Below are positions 1 through 6,030 of a stretch of 12,971 nucleotides of DNA, one piece after another. A program made the position numbers and the translations under genes. The stretch is from the NCBI GenBank assembly GCA_900544445.1, contig UQVK01000105.1, positions 1 through 12,971 of the forward strand, written 5' to 3'. The notes under the pieces were generated by a model that was not told where the DNA came from, ran no database searches, and was given only the letters and a program-made list of their open reading frames with translations. This DNA comes from an uncultured Lachnospiraceae bacterium. Lineage in GTDB: Bacteria; Bacillota; Clostridia; Lachnospirales; Lachnospiraceae. Within the stretch, counting starts at the first letter, position 1; the number at the start of each line of letters is the position of its first letter.

Positions 1-31
1 GCGCCCTCTCGCTGCGGCTGTCGCCGTATGT

Positions 32-88
32 CCCGAAAAACAGAACCCCTCCTGTGAGCAAGCTCACGTCGGGGTTTTGTTTTTCGGG
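32..88. terminator. Bidirectional intrinsic terminator downstream of the LacI gene
   Basis: Arms 32-49 and 71-88 pair over 18 positions with one mismatch. A nested perfect 6-bp stem, GTGAGC (54-59) and GCTCAC (62-67), forms the apex. On either strand the GC-rich core is preceded by an A-rich tract and followed by a T-rich tract, as expected for a terminator that works both ways. It lies 15 bp past the LacI stop codon and would also stop any plus-strand gene entering from the left. The first 31 bases show no gene that can be supported. Confidence 0.85.
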
Positions 89-103
89 ACGCATGGCTCC
101 TAG

Positions 104-1120
104 TTAGACATTTTCCCGTATCCGTATATCTACTGTGGTGTAGTTGTATTCGTGGGCGGGCTTCTGGCCGGTGGCGAGGTAGGTGAAGAGAAGCTCGAGG
201 GGAAGGCTTCCCTGGATGGAGGGCTGCTGACAGATGGTGGCGTCGATGACGCCGTTTAAGAGCATTTCCCTGGTTGTGGGAACCTTGTCACAGGAGATGA
301 CGGTGAGATCCCTGCGGCCGGAGGCCAGGATGGCGCGGCAGCCGCCGTAAACGCCGCCGGCGGCAAAATAAAGAGCGTTGAGATCGGGATGATCCCGAAG
401 CATGGCCAGGGTGTTTGCGTAGCTTTCAAATTCATCGTCGCTGTTTTCTCTGGTATCCAGAATCCGGATGTCCGGATAGTGGGAACGGATCCGGTCCTGA
501 AAACCGGCGATCCGGTCGGAGTGGCAGAGCACGCGGGAGGAGCCTGTGATGATGCCGGTGCGGACAGGGGGCTTCCCGATCAGGTGCATGAGGCCGGCAG
601 CAGTCTGACCGGAGCGGTAGAAATCGCAGCCCACATAGGCCAGACGGGCGGAATTTTTAATATCCGTATTGGTGGTGATAACGGGAATGCCCCTGGCATC
701 CAGCTCATTGATCTTATCGCGGACGGCGGGATCGTTGCAGGGGGTGAGGATGATGCCGGACGCACCGTCTGCTGCCATTTCTTCTATGGCGGACAGCTGG
801 GCGTTCAGATCGAAACCGACGCGGGAGATGGAGACACTGCAGTTGTATTCTTCCAGTTCCCGGGCCTTTTTCTGCACGCCTGAAAGCACCTCGTCGAAAA
901 AGGGATTCCCATTGTCGAAGAGGATAACGCCGATTTTCAAATTTCTTTTCTGGGCAGCAAGGACGATACCGGCCCGGTTGGGGCGGTACTGGAGTGCCTT
1001 AGCGATGTCCAGCACCTTGCGGGCGGTCTGCTCGCTGACCGCGCCCCGGTTGTTGAGAACCCGGTCCACGGTACCCCTGGAAACACCGGCCAGTTCTGCA
1101 ATTTCTTTGATGGTAGCCAA
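104..1120 (-). CDS. LacI-family transcriptional regulator
   Basis: This 338-aa cytoplasmic DNA-binding regulator has the usual LacI/GalR length and layout. An N-terminal helix-turn-helix (residues 2-25, with IKEIAELAGVS followed by GTVDRVLNNRG) and a hinge ending near YRPN (about 46-49) lead into a periplasmic-binding-protein-like sugar sensor domain from about residue 60 (KIGVILFDNGNPFF). The GTVDRVLNNRG form belongs to a LacI subgroup whose sensor resembles ribose/xylose-type binding proteins (family knowledge, not tested here). The start is TTG at 1118-1120, supported by a GGGGAGG ribosome binding site a few bases upstream and by the HTH beginning immediately after it. It is divergent from the kinase operon and is the obvious candidate for its repressor, released by the substrate sugar or an intermediate. 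The effector is not known. Confidence 0.93.
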   Translation of the reverse strand: MATIKEIAELAGVSRGTVDRVLNNRGAVSEQTARKVLDIAKALQYRPNRAGIVLAAQKRNLKIGVILFDNGNPFFDEVLSGVQKKARELEEYNCSVSISRVGFDLNAQLSAIEEMAADGASGIILTPCNDPAVRDKINELDARGIPVITTNTDIKNSARLAYVGCDFYRSGQTAAGLMHLIGKPPVRTGIITGSSRVLCHSDRIAGFQDRIRSHYPDIRILDTRENSDDEFESYANTLAMLRDHPDLNALYFAAGGVYGGCRAILASGRRDLTVISCDKVPTTREMLLNGVIDATICQQPSIQGSLPLELLFTYLATGQKPAHEYNYTTVDIRIRENV

Positions 1121-1185
1121 TCCAACACCTCCCCACCGCTGCTTTGTATTAAGGAAGTTTCTGTGAAAGCAGCATTCTTTTGTTT

Positions 1186-1214
1186 ACCGTAGCATAAACC
1201 GGACGTAAAGTCAA
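1186..1214 (-). promoter_or_regulatory. Predicted sigma-A promoter of the LacI regulator
   Basis: On the minus strand, TTGACT (1214-1209) is followed after exactly 17 bp by TACGGT (1191-1186). The -35 is strong and the -10 is weak. The predicted start would give a leader of about 60 nt before the TTG codon. No experimental support is available. Confidence 0.45.
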
Positions 1215-1220
1215 TTTGAA

Positions 1221-1277
1221 ACCGTCTGTAGATGTGTCCGTGCACTTCAGACTTTCGCAAAATGCTGAACAGACGGT
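1221..1277. repeat. 9-bp inverted repeat with 39-bp spacer in the divergent promoter region
   Basis: ACCGTCTGT (1221-1229) recurs as its perfect reverse complement, ACAGACGGT (1269-1277). The left arm lies just upstream of the predicted -35 of the LacI gene. Separated half-sites like these could be bound by a regulator or could form an RNA stem. The spacer is too long for an ordinary terminator hairpin, and no T tract follows. Confidence 0.5.
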
Positions 1278-1354
1278 GAAAAAAGGAAATAAAAAGCAAG
1301 AAAAGCGCTGAAATATTGAAAAAAATAGATTATTTGGGAAAATGCAAAAGCGGA

Positions 1355-1383
1355 TTGATTTTTTATTGAAAATCAATTATGAT
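1355..1383 (+). promoter_or_regulatory. Predicted sigma-A promoter of the kinase/isomerase operon
   Basis: TTGATT (1355-1360) is separated by 17 bp from TATGAT (1378-1383), each one or two bases from consensus. This places transcription initiation near 1390 with a leader of about 50 nt. A 7-bp inverted repeat (TGATTTT 1356-1362, AAAATCA 1369-1375) lies inside the promoter. An alternative -35, TTGAAA at 1366-1371, pairs with a poorer -10. Confidence 0.6.
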
Positions 1384-1391
1384 AAAGATAA

Positions 1392-1405
1392 CGTGCACGA
1401 GCACG
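1392..1405. promoter_or_regulatory. Candidate LacI-family operator at the kinase operon start site
   Basis: This 14-bp imperfect palindrome pairs CGTGC (1392-1396) with GCACG (1401-1405) around a central CG (1398-1399). One symmetric pair is broken. LacI/GalR operators are typically even-length palindromes with a central CG (established for the family). The site begins about 9 bp after the -10 hexamer, so a bound repressor would cover the transcription start. The 7-mer CGTGCAC is repeated at 1239-1245 near the LacI promoter. Assignment to the adjacent regulator is inference. Confidence 0.5.
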
Positions 1406-1442
1406 AGATGATACGACAGGGAAAAGGGAAGGGAGGCACAGC

Positions 1443-2915
1443 ATGCTGTACATAGGAGTGGATCTGGGAACCTCGGCGGTCAAGCTGCTTCTGATGGATG
1501 AAAAGGGAACTGTCCACCGGGTGGTATCGAAGGAATATCCCCTGTTTTTCCCTCAGCCGGGCTGGTCGGAGCAGCGACCGGAGGACTGGTATGAGCAGAC
1601 GATGGCAGGGCTGAAGGAGCTGCTTGAGAACTGTGACCGGTCCAAAGTGGAGGGCATCAGCTTCGGAGGGCAGATGCACGGGCTGGTGATTCTTGATGAG
1701 GAAGACCGAGTCATCCGTCCGGCCATTTTGTGGAATGACGGGAGAACCGGAGAGGAAACGGATTATCTGAATCAGGTGATCGGGAAGGAAAAGCTTTCCG
1801 AATATACAGGAAATATCGCCTTTGCGGGATTTACCGCGCCGAAGCTTTTGTGGGTGAAGAAGCATGAGCCGGAGCATTTCGCGGCGATTTCAAAGATCAT
1901 GCTGCCCAAGGATTATCTGGCCTACAGGCTTTCCGGAGTGCATTGTACCGATGTGTCCGACGCATCCGGCATGCTGTTGTTTGATGTGAAGAACCGCTGT
2001 TGGTCGAAGGAAATGTGTGAGATCTGCGGCGTGCGTCCGGAGCAGCTGGCGAAGGTGTATGAGAGTTATGAGGTGGTGGGAACGCTGCTGCCGCAGGTCG
2101 CGCAGGAGCTGGATCTGCCGGAAGGCGTGAAAGTGATCGCCGGTGCCGGAGATAACGCGGCGGCTGCGGTCGGCACAGGAACCGTAGGGGAAGGAAAATG
2201 CAACATTTCCCTGGGAACCAGCGGAACGATTTTCATTTCGTCGGAGCATTTCTGTGTGGATGAAAACAATGCGCTCCACGCCTTTGCGCACGCGGACGGA
2301 AGCTGGCATCTGATGGGATGTATGCTGAGCGCCGCATCCTGCAATAAGTGGTGGATGGACGATATCCTTGGAACCTCTGATTACGGGGCGGAGCAGGCGG
2401 CCATAGGAGAACTGGGAGAGAATCGTGTATTCTTCCTGCCCTATCTGATGGGAGAACGTTCCCCGCACAACAATCCGAACGCCAGGGGAACCTTCATCGG
2501 CATGACCATGGACACCACCCGTGCGGATATGACCCAGGCGGTGCTGGAGGGTGTGGCCTTTGCCCTGCGGGATTCCTTTGAGGTGGCAAGGTCTCTGGGA
2601 ATTCAGATCGAGAAGACGCGCATCTGCGGAGGCGGAGCGAAGAGCCCGCTCTGGAGAAAAATCATGGCAAACGTCCTGAATATTCCGGTGGAGCAGATCG
2701 AAAGCGAGGAAGGCCCGGGACTTGGCGGCGCGATTCTGGCTGCGGTGGGCTGCGGCGCGTTTGCAAGTGTGGAGGAAGCGGCGGAAAAGCTGGTGAAGCC
2801 GGCCGGCGTGGAGGTGCCGGATGTGTCTCTCGCTGCGAAGTATGAGGCCAGATATCAGCAGTTTAAACAGATTTATCCGGCATGCAGACAGCTGTTTGAC
2901 CAGCTTGTATTTTAA
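1443..2915 (+). CDS. xylB: FGGY-family carbohydrate kinase, xylulokinase-like
   Basis: This 490-aa cytoplasmic kinase transfers phosphate from ATP to a ketose and closely follows the XylB pattern along its whole length. Visible features include the N-terminal phosphate-binding segment GVDLGTSAVK (residues 5-14), QMHG (77-80), WNDGR (97-101), the GFTAPKLLWV segment, LPKDYL, and the GAGDNAAAAVG loop whose Asp237 matches the catalytic base of xylulokinases. PYLMGERSPHNNP and a C-terminal GGGAKSPLWR nucleotide-binding segment follow. The length is normal for the family. The ATG at 1443 has GGGAGG six bases upstream. It is the first gene of an operon with a DUF4867-type protein and a fucose-isomerase-like enzyme. 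Because the neighbour is not a XylA-type isomerase, the true substrate may be D-xylulose or another ketose such as a ribulose or fuculose. The family call is firm, the substrate is not. Confidence 0.9.
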   Translation: MLYIGVDLGTSAVKLLLMDEKGTVHRVVSKEYPLFFPQPGWSEQRPEDWYEQTMAGLKELLENCDRSKVEGISFGGQMHGLVILDEEDRVIRPAILWNDGRTGEETDYLNQVIGKEKLSEYTGNIAFAGFTAPKLLWVKKHEPEHFAAISKIMLPKDYLAYRLSGVHCTDVSDASGMLLFDVKNRCWSKEMCEICGVRPEQLAKVYESYEVVGTLLPQVAQELDLPEGVKVIAGAGDNAAAAVGTGTVGEGKCNISLGTSGTIFISSEHFCVDENNALHAFAHADGSWHLMGCMLSAASCNKWWMDDILGTSDYGAEQAAIGELGENRVFFLPYLMGERSPHNNPNARGTFIGMTMDTTRADMTQAVLEGVAFALRDSFEVARSLGIQIEKTRICGGGAKSPLWRKIMANVLNIPVEQIESEEGPGLGGAILAAVGCGAFASVEEAAEKLVKPAGVEVPDVSLAAKYEARYQQFKQIYPACRQLFDQLVF

Positions 2916-2921
2916 GGGAAG

Positions 2922-2943
2922 AAGAAGCCCTTATGCGCTTCTT
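2922..2943 (+). other. Small stem-loop between kinase and DUF4867 genes
   Basis: AAGAAGC (2922-2928) and GCTTCTT (2937-2943) form a 7-bp stem with an 8-nt loop seven bases after the kinase stop. Only a broken T-rich stretch follows, so it looks like an intra-operon processing or partial attenuation element rather than a full terminator. A second short stem, CTGCC...GGCAG, follows near 2957-2970, ahead of the next ribosome binding site. Confidence 0.35.
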
Positions 2944-2988
2944 TTGTGATTTAAATGCTGCCTGACGGCAGCAGGAAAAGAGGTAAGA

Positions 2989-3621
2989 ATGAAACTGCAA
3001 AAGGTAACGGATCCGGCTTTTAAAAAGTACGGAAAAGTTGTGGAAAACGTGGACTTTTCGGAGCTGGTGGAGGAACTGAAGAAGACGCCCTGTCCGCAGG
3101 AAGTGGTGTATGAGCCAAGCGTGGAGCAGCTGGAAGCGCTTCCGGTTTACCAGGCGCTTCAGGATGTGGCTTATGGGGAAATGCCCATTCAGATCGGTTA
3201 CTGCAACGGAAGCAATGTTTATCTGAACGCGCTGGAATACCACAGGTCTTCAGAGATCGATGTGGCGGCAAACGATCTGATCCTGCTTCTGGGACAGCAG
3301 CAGGATATCGAAGAGGGGGATACCTATGACACCGCGAAGGTGGAGGCATTCCTTCTGCCTGCAGGCGTCGGTGTGGAGCTGTATGCCACCAGCCTGCACT
3401 ATGCACCCTGCAATGCTTCGGATGAGGGCTTCCGCTGTGCGATTGTGCTTCCGGACGGGACCAATCAGACGCTGGATGAGAATCACTATGCGGGAGGAGA
3501 GGACCGGCTGCTGACCGCGAAGAACAAGTGGCTGATCGGCCATCCGGAAGGAGGACTTCCCGAAGGCAGCCATCTTGGTCTGAAGGGAGAGAATCTCTGC
3601 GTGAAGGACCTGGAGCGCTGA
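2989..3621 (+). CDS. DUF4867-like protein of sugar catabolic operons
   Basis: This is a 210-aa soluble protein with no signal peptide or membrane segment. I recognise the overall pattern as the uncharacterised DUF4867 family, which occurs beside fucose-isomerase-type genes in Clostridia (from memory, not searched). The opening MKLQKVTDPAFKKYGKVVE and the later run EAFLLPAGVGVELYATSLHYAPC (about 122-144) resemble the start and the metal-side strand of ureidoglycolate-lyase-type (AllA) cupins. A small beta-barrel enzyme or sugar-binding protein is therefore plausible, but this is inference. The ATG at 2989 is preceded by an AGAGG ribosome binding site. The gene sits between the kinase and isomerase genes on one transcript, so a role in the same pathway is likely, for example mutarotation, lactone or lyase chemistry, or regulation. 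No specific reaction can be assigned. Confidence 0.75.
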   Translation: MKLQKVTDPAFKKYGKVVENVDFSELVEELKKTPCPQEVVYEPSVEQLEALPVYQALQDVAYGEMPIQIGYCNGSNVYLNALEYHRSSEIDVAANDLILLLGQQQDIEEGDTYDTAKVEAFLLPAGVGVELYATSLHYAPCNASDEGFRCAIVLPDGTNQTLDENHYAGGEDRLLTAKNKWLIGHPEGGLPEGSHLGLKGENLCVKDLER

Positions 3622-3674
3622 GCCGAAAAAATATCAACGGAGGGCGGCCGCAGAGCCGCAGAAAGGAAAAAATT

Positions 3675-5153
3675 ATGAACAACATGCCGAAAGAAAAAAT
3701 TGCCATCGTTGCGGTGAGCCGCGACTGCTTTCCCATGGACCTGTCTGTGTCCAGAAGAAAAGCTGTAGTCGCAGCCTATGCAAAGAAGTATGGAGAGGGA
3801 CTGTATGAGTGCCCTGTCTGCATCGAGAATGAAATCGATATGAGGAAGGCCCTCGCGGATGTGAAGGCTGCGGGCTGCAACGCGATCGTGGTTTACCTTG
3901 GAAACTTCGGACCGGAAACGCCCGAAACCCTGCTGATTAAGGAGTTTGACGGCCCCGCCATGGTGGTTGCCGCGGCGGAGGAGACCGGAGACAACCTGGT
4001 GGGCGGCAGAGGAGACGCCTACTGCGGCGTGCTGAACGCAAGCTACAACCTGAAACTGAGAAATCTGAAGGCCTATATTCCGGAATATCCTGTGGGAACG
4101 GCGGAGGAATGCGCGGATATGATCGCTGATTTCGCTCCCATCGCCAGAGCGGTCATCGGTCTTCACAGCCTGAAGATCATTTCCTTCGGTCCCCGTCCGA
4201 GAGATTTCATGGCCTGCAACGCGCCCATCAAGCAGCTCTTCAACCTGGGCGTTGAGATCGAGGAAAATTCTGAGCTGGATCTGTTTGAGGCCTTCAACAA
4301 TCATGCGGGAGACGAGAGAATCCCTTCCGTGGTTGCGGATATGGAAGCGGAGCTTGGCGCCGGAAACAAAAAGCCGGAAATCCTTTCCAGGCTGGCTCAG
4401 TATGAGCTCACCCTGCTCGACTGGATCGAGGAGCATAAGGGCAGCAGGGAACACGTAGTTGTTGCCGGAAAATGCTGGCCCGCATTCCAGACCCAGTTCG
4501 GCTGCGTACCCTGCTATGTGAACAGCCGTCTGACCAGGCGCGGCATTCCGGTATCCTGCGAGGTGGATATCTACGGTGCGCTGAGTGAGTTCATCGGAAC
4601 CGTCGTAAGCCAGGATGCGGTGACCCTGCTTGATATCAACAACACCGTTCCTGCGGATATGTACCAGTCCGAGATTGCCGGAAAGTACAACTACACCCAG
4701 AAGGATACCTTCATGGGCTTCCACTGCGGCAATACGCCTTCCAGCAAGCTTTCCTTCTGCGAGATGAAGTATCAGTTCATCATGGCGAGAAGCCTGCCTG
4801 AAGAAGTGACCCAGGGTACCCTGGAGGGAGACATTGTTCCGGGTCCCATCACCTTCTACCGCCTGCAGAGCACGTCTGACAGCAAGCTTCGTGCGTATAT
4901 CGCGCAGGGCGAGGTGCTTCCCGTTGCAACCCGTTCCTTTGGCGGCATCGGTATTTTCGCCATTCCGGAGATGGGACGTTTCTACCGCCATGTGCTCATC
5001 GAGAAGAACTATCCTCACCACGGCGCCGTGGCCTTCGGTCATTATGGAAAAGCTCTGTACGAGGTGTTCAAGTACATCGGCGTGGAGCTGGATGAAATCA
5101 ACTTCAACCAGCCGAAGGGGATGCTGTACCCTTCCGAGAATCCGTTTGCCTGA
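3675..5153 (+). CDS. L-fucose/L-arabinose isomerase family protein
   Basis: This 492-aa cytoplasmic aldose-ketose isomerase is of the FucI-like type and shorter than the roughly 590-aa E. coli FucI. Two putative metal ligands, Glu296 (in SCEVDIYG) and Asp320 (in LLDINN), are 24 residues apart, the same spacing as the Glu337/Asp361 Mn-binding pair of FucI. The C-terminal segment NYPHHG...FGHYG (about 446-458) aligns by eye with the NHG...IGH region of FucI that supplies the metal-binding His. An HCGN motif lies at 350-353. The start is ATG 3675, with AAAGGA at 3662-3667. Reading further upstream in this frame would overlap the DUF4867 gene by more than 90 bases and add a basic, non-homologous tail. 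As the last gene of the operon it is expected to make the ketose that the neighbouring kinase phosphorylates. L-fucose, D-arabinose or L-arabinose are all possible substrates. Confidence 0.88.
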   Translation: MNNMPKEKIAIVAVSRDCFPMDLSVSRRKAVVAAYAKKYGEGLYECPVCIENEIDMRKALADVKAAGCNAIVVYLGNFGPETPETLLIKEFDGPAMVVAAAEETGDNLVGGRGDAYCGVLNASYNLKLRNLKAYIPEYPVGTAEECADMIADFAPIARAVIGLHSLKIISFGPRPRDFMACNAPIKQLFNLGVEIEENSELDLFEAFNNHAGDERIPSVVADMEAELGAGNKKPEILSRLAQYELTLLDWIEEHKGSREHVVVAGKCWPAFQTQFGCVPCYVNSRLTRRGIPVSCEVDIYGALSEFIGTVVSQDAVTLLDINNTVPADMYQSEIAGKYNYTQKDTFMGFHCGNTPSSKLSFCEMKYQFIMARSLPEEVTQGTLEGDIVPGPITFYRLQSTSDSKLRAYIAQGEVLPVATRSFGGIGIFAIPEMGRFYRHVLIEKNYPHHGAVAFGHYGKALYEVFKYIGVELDEINFNQPKGMLYPSENPFA

Positions 5154-5178
5154 ACAAAATAATATTGTTATAGAAAAC

Positions 5179-5217
5179 AGGCCCGCCATGCCGATAATGC
5201 TCCGGTATGGCGGGCCT
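5179..5217. terminator. Bidirectional terminator between isomerase and XRE genes
   Basis: Arms 5179-5193 and 5203-5217 form a 15-bp GC-rich stem with a single G-T type mismatch and a 9-nt loop. The plus strand continues into TATTTGT and the minus strand into GTTTTCTAT, so the hairpin can end both the isomerase operon and the convergent XRE gene. Confidence 0.9.
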
Positions 5218-5246
5218 TATTTGTAATATGCCTGAAGGCGCATGTT

Positions 5247-5585
5247 TTATCCCTTCAATTTCAGCGCGGTAAGAATGAGATCATAAATAATTTGCTGCTC
5301 CTGCGGTTGAAGATCGGAGAGCAGGTAGGAAATTCTGTCAGGAATGTAATTTTCTGCCACCTGCTCGCTGCAGGAAATGTTCGAAAAAAGCTGCTCAATT
5401 GGAATACCGAGGCCGATTGCAATTTTCATAACACTTTCTACTGTAGGATTCTTTTCTCCCCGTTCCAGCTGTCCGATATATGTAGGGTGCAGATCACATT
5501 TCTCCGCGAGAGCCTCCTGGCTCAGCTTCTTCTGCTTGCGGAAACCCCGGATCCTGCGCCCGATAATCTTGCTGATGTCTTCCAT
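5247..5585 (-). CDS. XRE/HTH_3-family transcriptional regulator
   Basis: This 112-aa DNA-binding protein has an N-terminal cro/C1-type helix-turn-helix covering about residues 8-62. The core shows LSQEALAEKCDLHPTYIGQLERGEKNPTVESVMKIA, the classic recognition-helix and Glu-Arg-Gly pattern. A short helical C-terminal part (about 75-112) may serve dimerisation. No ligand-binding or TPR domain is present, so it is not an RNPP-type peptide receptor. The ATG at 5583-5585 has GGGAG about 11 bases upstream, slightly far. The gene is divergent from a secreted-protein gene across a 445-bp AT-rich region carrying a repeated ACTATA-type box, and it is the natural candidate to bind that box. Autoregulation and control of the secreted protein are inferred. 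Control of the downstream glycan genes is speculative. Confidence 0.9.
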   Translation of the reverse strand: MEDISKIIGRRIRGFRKQKKLSQEALAEKCDLHPTYIGQLERGEKNPTVESVMKIAIGLGIPIEQLFSNISCSEQVAENYIPDRISYLLSDLQPQEQQIIYDLILTALKLKG

Positions 5586-5717
5586 ATTTTAACTGGCTCC
5601 CTTTGCTTTGAAAACGGTCCCACCCTCATTTCATTTTTCTGTAAATATAGTGCTTGCTGAATGACAAAACACTATAAATATACACTATAAATACAGAAGA
5701 TTTATTTCAACATACTA

Positions 5718-5746
5718 TTGACCTTTTTTTAAAATATATAGATACT
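5718..5746 (+). promoter_or_regulatory. Upstream predicted promoter toward the secreted-protein gene (P1)
   Basis: TTGACC (5718-5723), a 17-bp spacer and GATACT (5741-5746). The -10 lies inside one of the ACTATA boxes. If used, it gives a leader of about 275 nt before the start at 6031. Confidence 0.45.
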
Positions 5747-5897
5747 ATAAATATTAAAAAAATAAATTATAATATCAATAGTATCAAAAAGTAGTAGACA
5801 GAAAATGAGATGAGTACAAATGGAAGAACAGCGGTTCTGTTGGTCAGATGACTACATAAAACGAGGGTTTTTTCATGGATAAATATCGGAAGATATC

Positions 5898-5926
5898 TTG
5901 ACTTTATTTTGTTTGAAATATATACT
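5898..5926 (+). promoter_or_regulatory. Proximal predicted promoter of the secreted-protein gene (P2)
   Basis: TTGACT (5898-5903), a 17-bp spacer and TATACT (5921-5926) make a near-consensus sigma-A promoter. It predicts initiation near 5933 and a leader of about 97 nt. The -10 overlaps an ACTATA box and a further box (5955) lies just downstream, so a protein bound there would block initiation. Confidence 0.65.
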
Positions 5927-5969
5927 ATAGGCACAAAGAGAATGAAATATAAATACTATAGATATTCTT

Positions 5970-5986
5970 TTCGGAACTTTTCCGAA
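5970..5986 (+). other. Leader stem-loop
   Basis: TTCGGAA (5970-5976) and TTCCGAA (5980-5986) form a perfect 7-bp stem with a 3-nt loop in the predicted leader of the secreted-protein mRNA, 30 bases before its ribosome binding site. No T tract follows, so a stabilising or regulatory hairpin is likelier than a terminator. Confidence 0.4.
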
Positions 5987-6030
5987 TGAATATAAAAAAC
6001 AAATGCTTTAGATGCAAGGAGGAATCTACA

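Larger units (their letters stand above)
5641..5966. repeat. Dispersed ACTAT[A/T] box array in the XRE/secreted-protein intergenic region
   Basis: The 445-bp gap (5586-6030) has no supported gene. It holds at least eight copies of a short box. Plus-strand copies of ACTATA or ACTATT start at 5671, 5684, 5714, 5744, 5924 and 5955. Minus-strand copies occupy 5646-5651 and 5777-5782. Two neighbours form a near-perfect 13-bp tandem pair (5669-5681 and 5682-5694). Three copies share the longer consensus ATACTATWRATATT: 5742-5755 and 5953-5966 on plus, 5771-5784 on minus. The array suggests cooperative binding of a regulator, most simply the adjacent XRE protein. The very low GC of the region makes some chance matches likely. 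Confidence 0.6.

Noticed and set aside
1..31. 3' end of an upstream gene
   Set aside because: Only 31 bases precede the terminator, and no frame gives enough sequence to identify a product.
3528..3674. N-terminal extension of the isomerase to an upstream start
   Set aside because: It would overlap the DUF4867 gene by more than 90 bases and add a basic tail. ATG 3675 has a good ribosome binding site.
3486..5189. A 567-codon open frame antisense to the isomerase gene
   Set aside because: It is a by-product of codon bias on the opposite strand. It has no ribosome binding site or recognisable domain, and it overlaps a well-supported isomerase and its terminator.
5641..5966. CRISPR array
   Set aside because: The repeated units are only 6-14 bp, irregularly spaced, in both orientations and without spacers of uniform length.
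5986..6030. Alternative upstream ATG for the secreted protein
   Set aside because: It has no ribosome binding site and would place charged and Cys residues before the signal peptide. AAGGAGG before 6031 decides the start.
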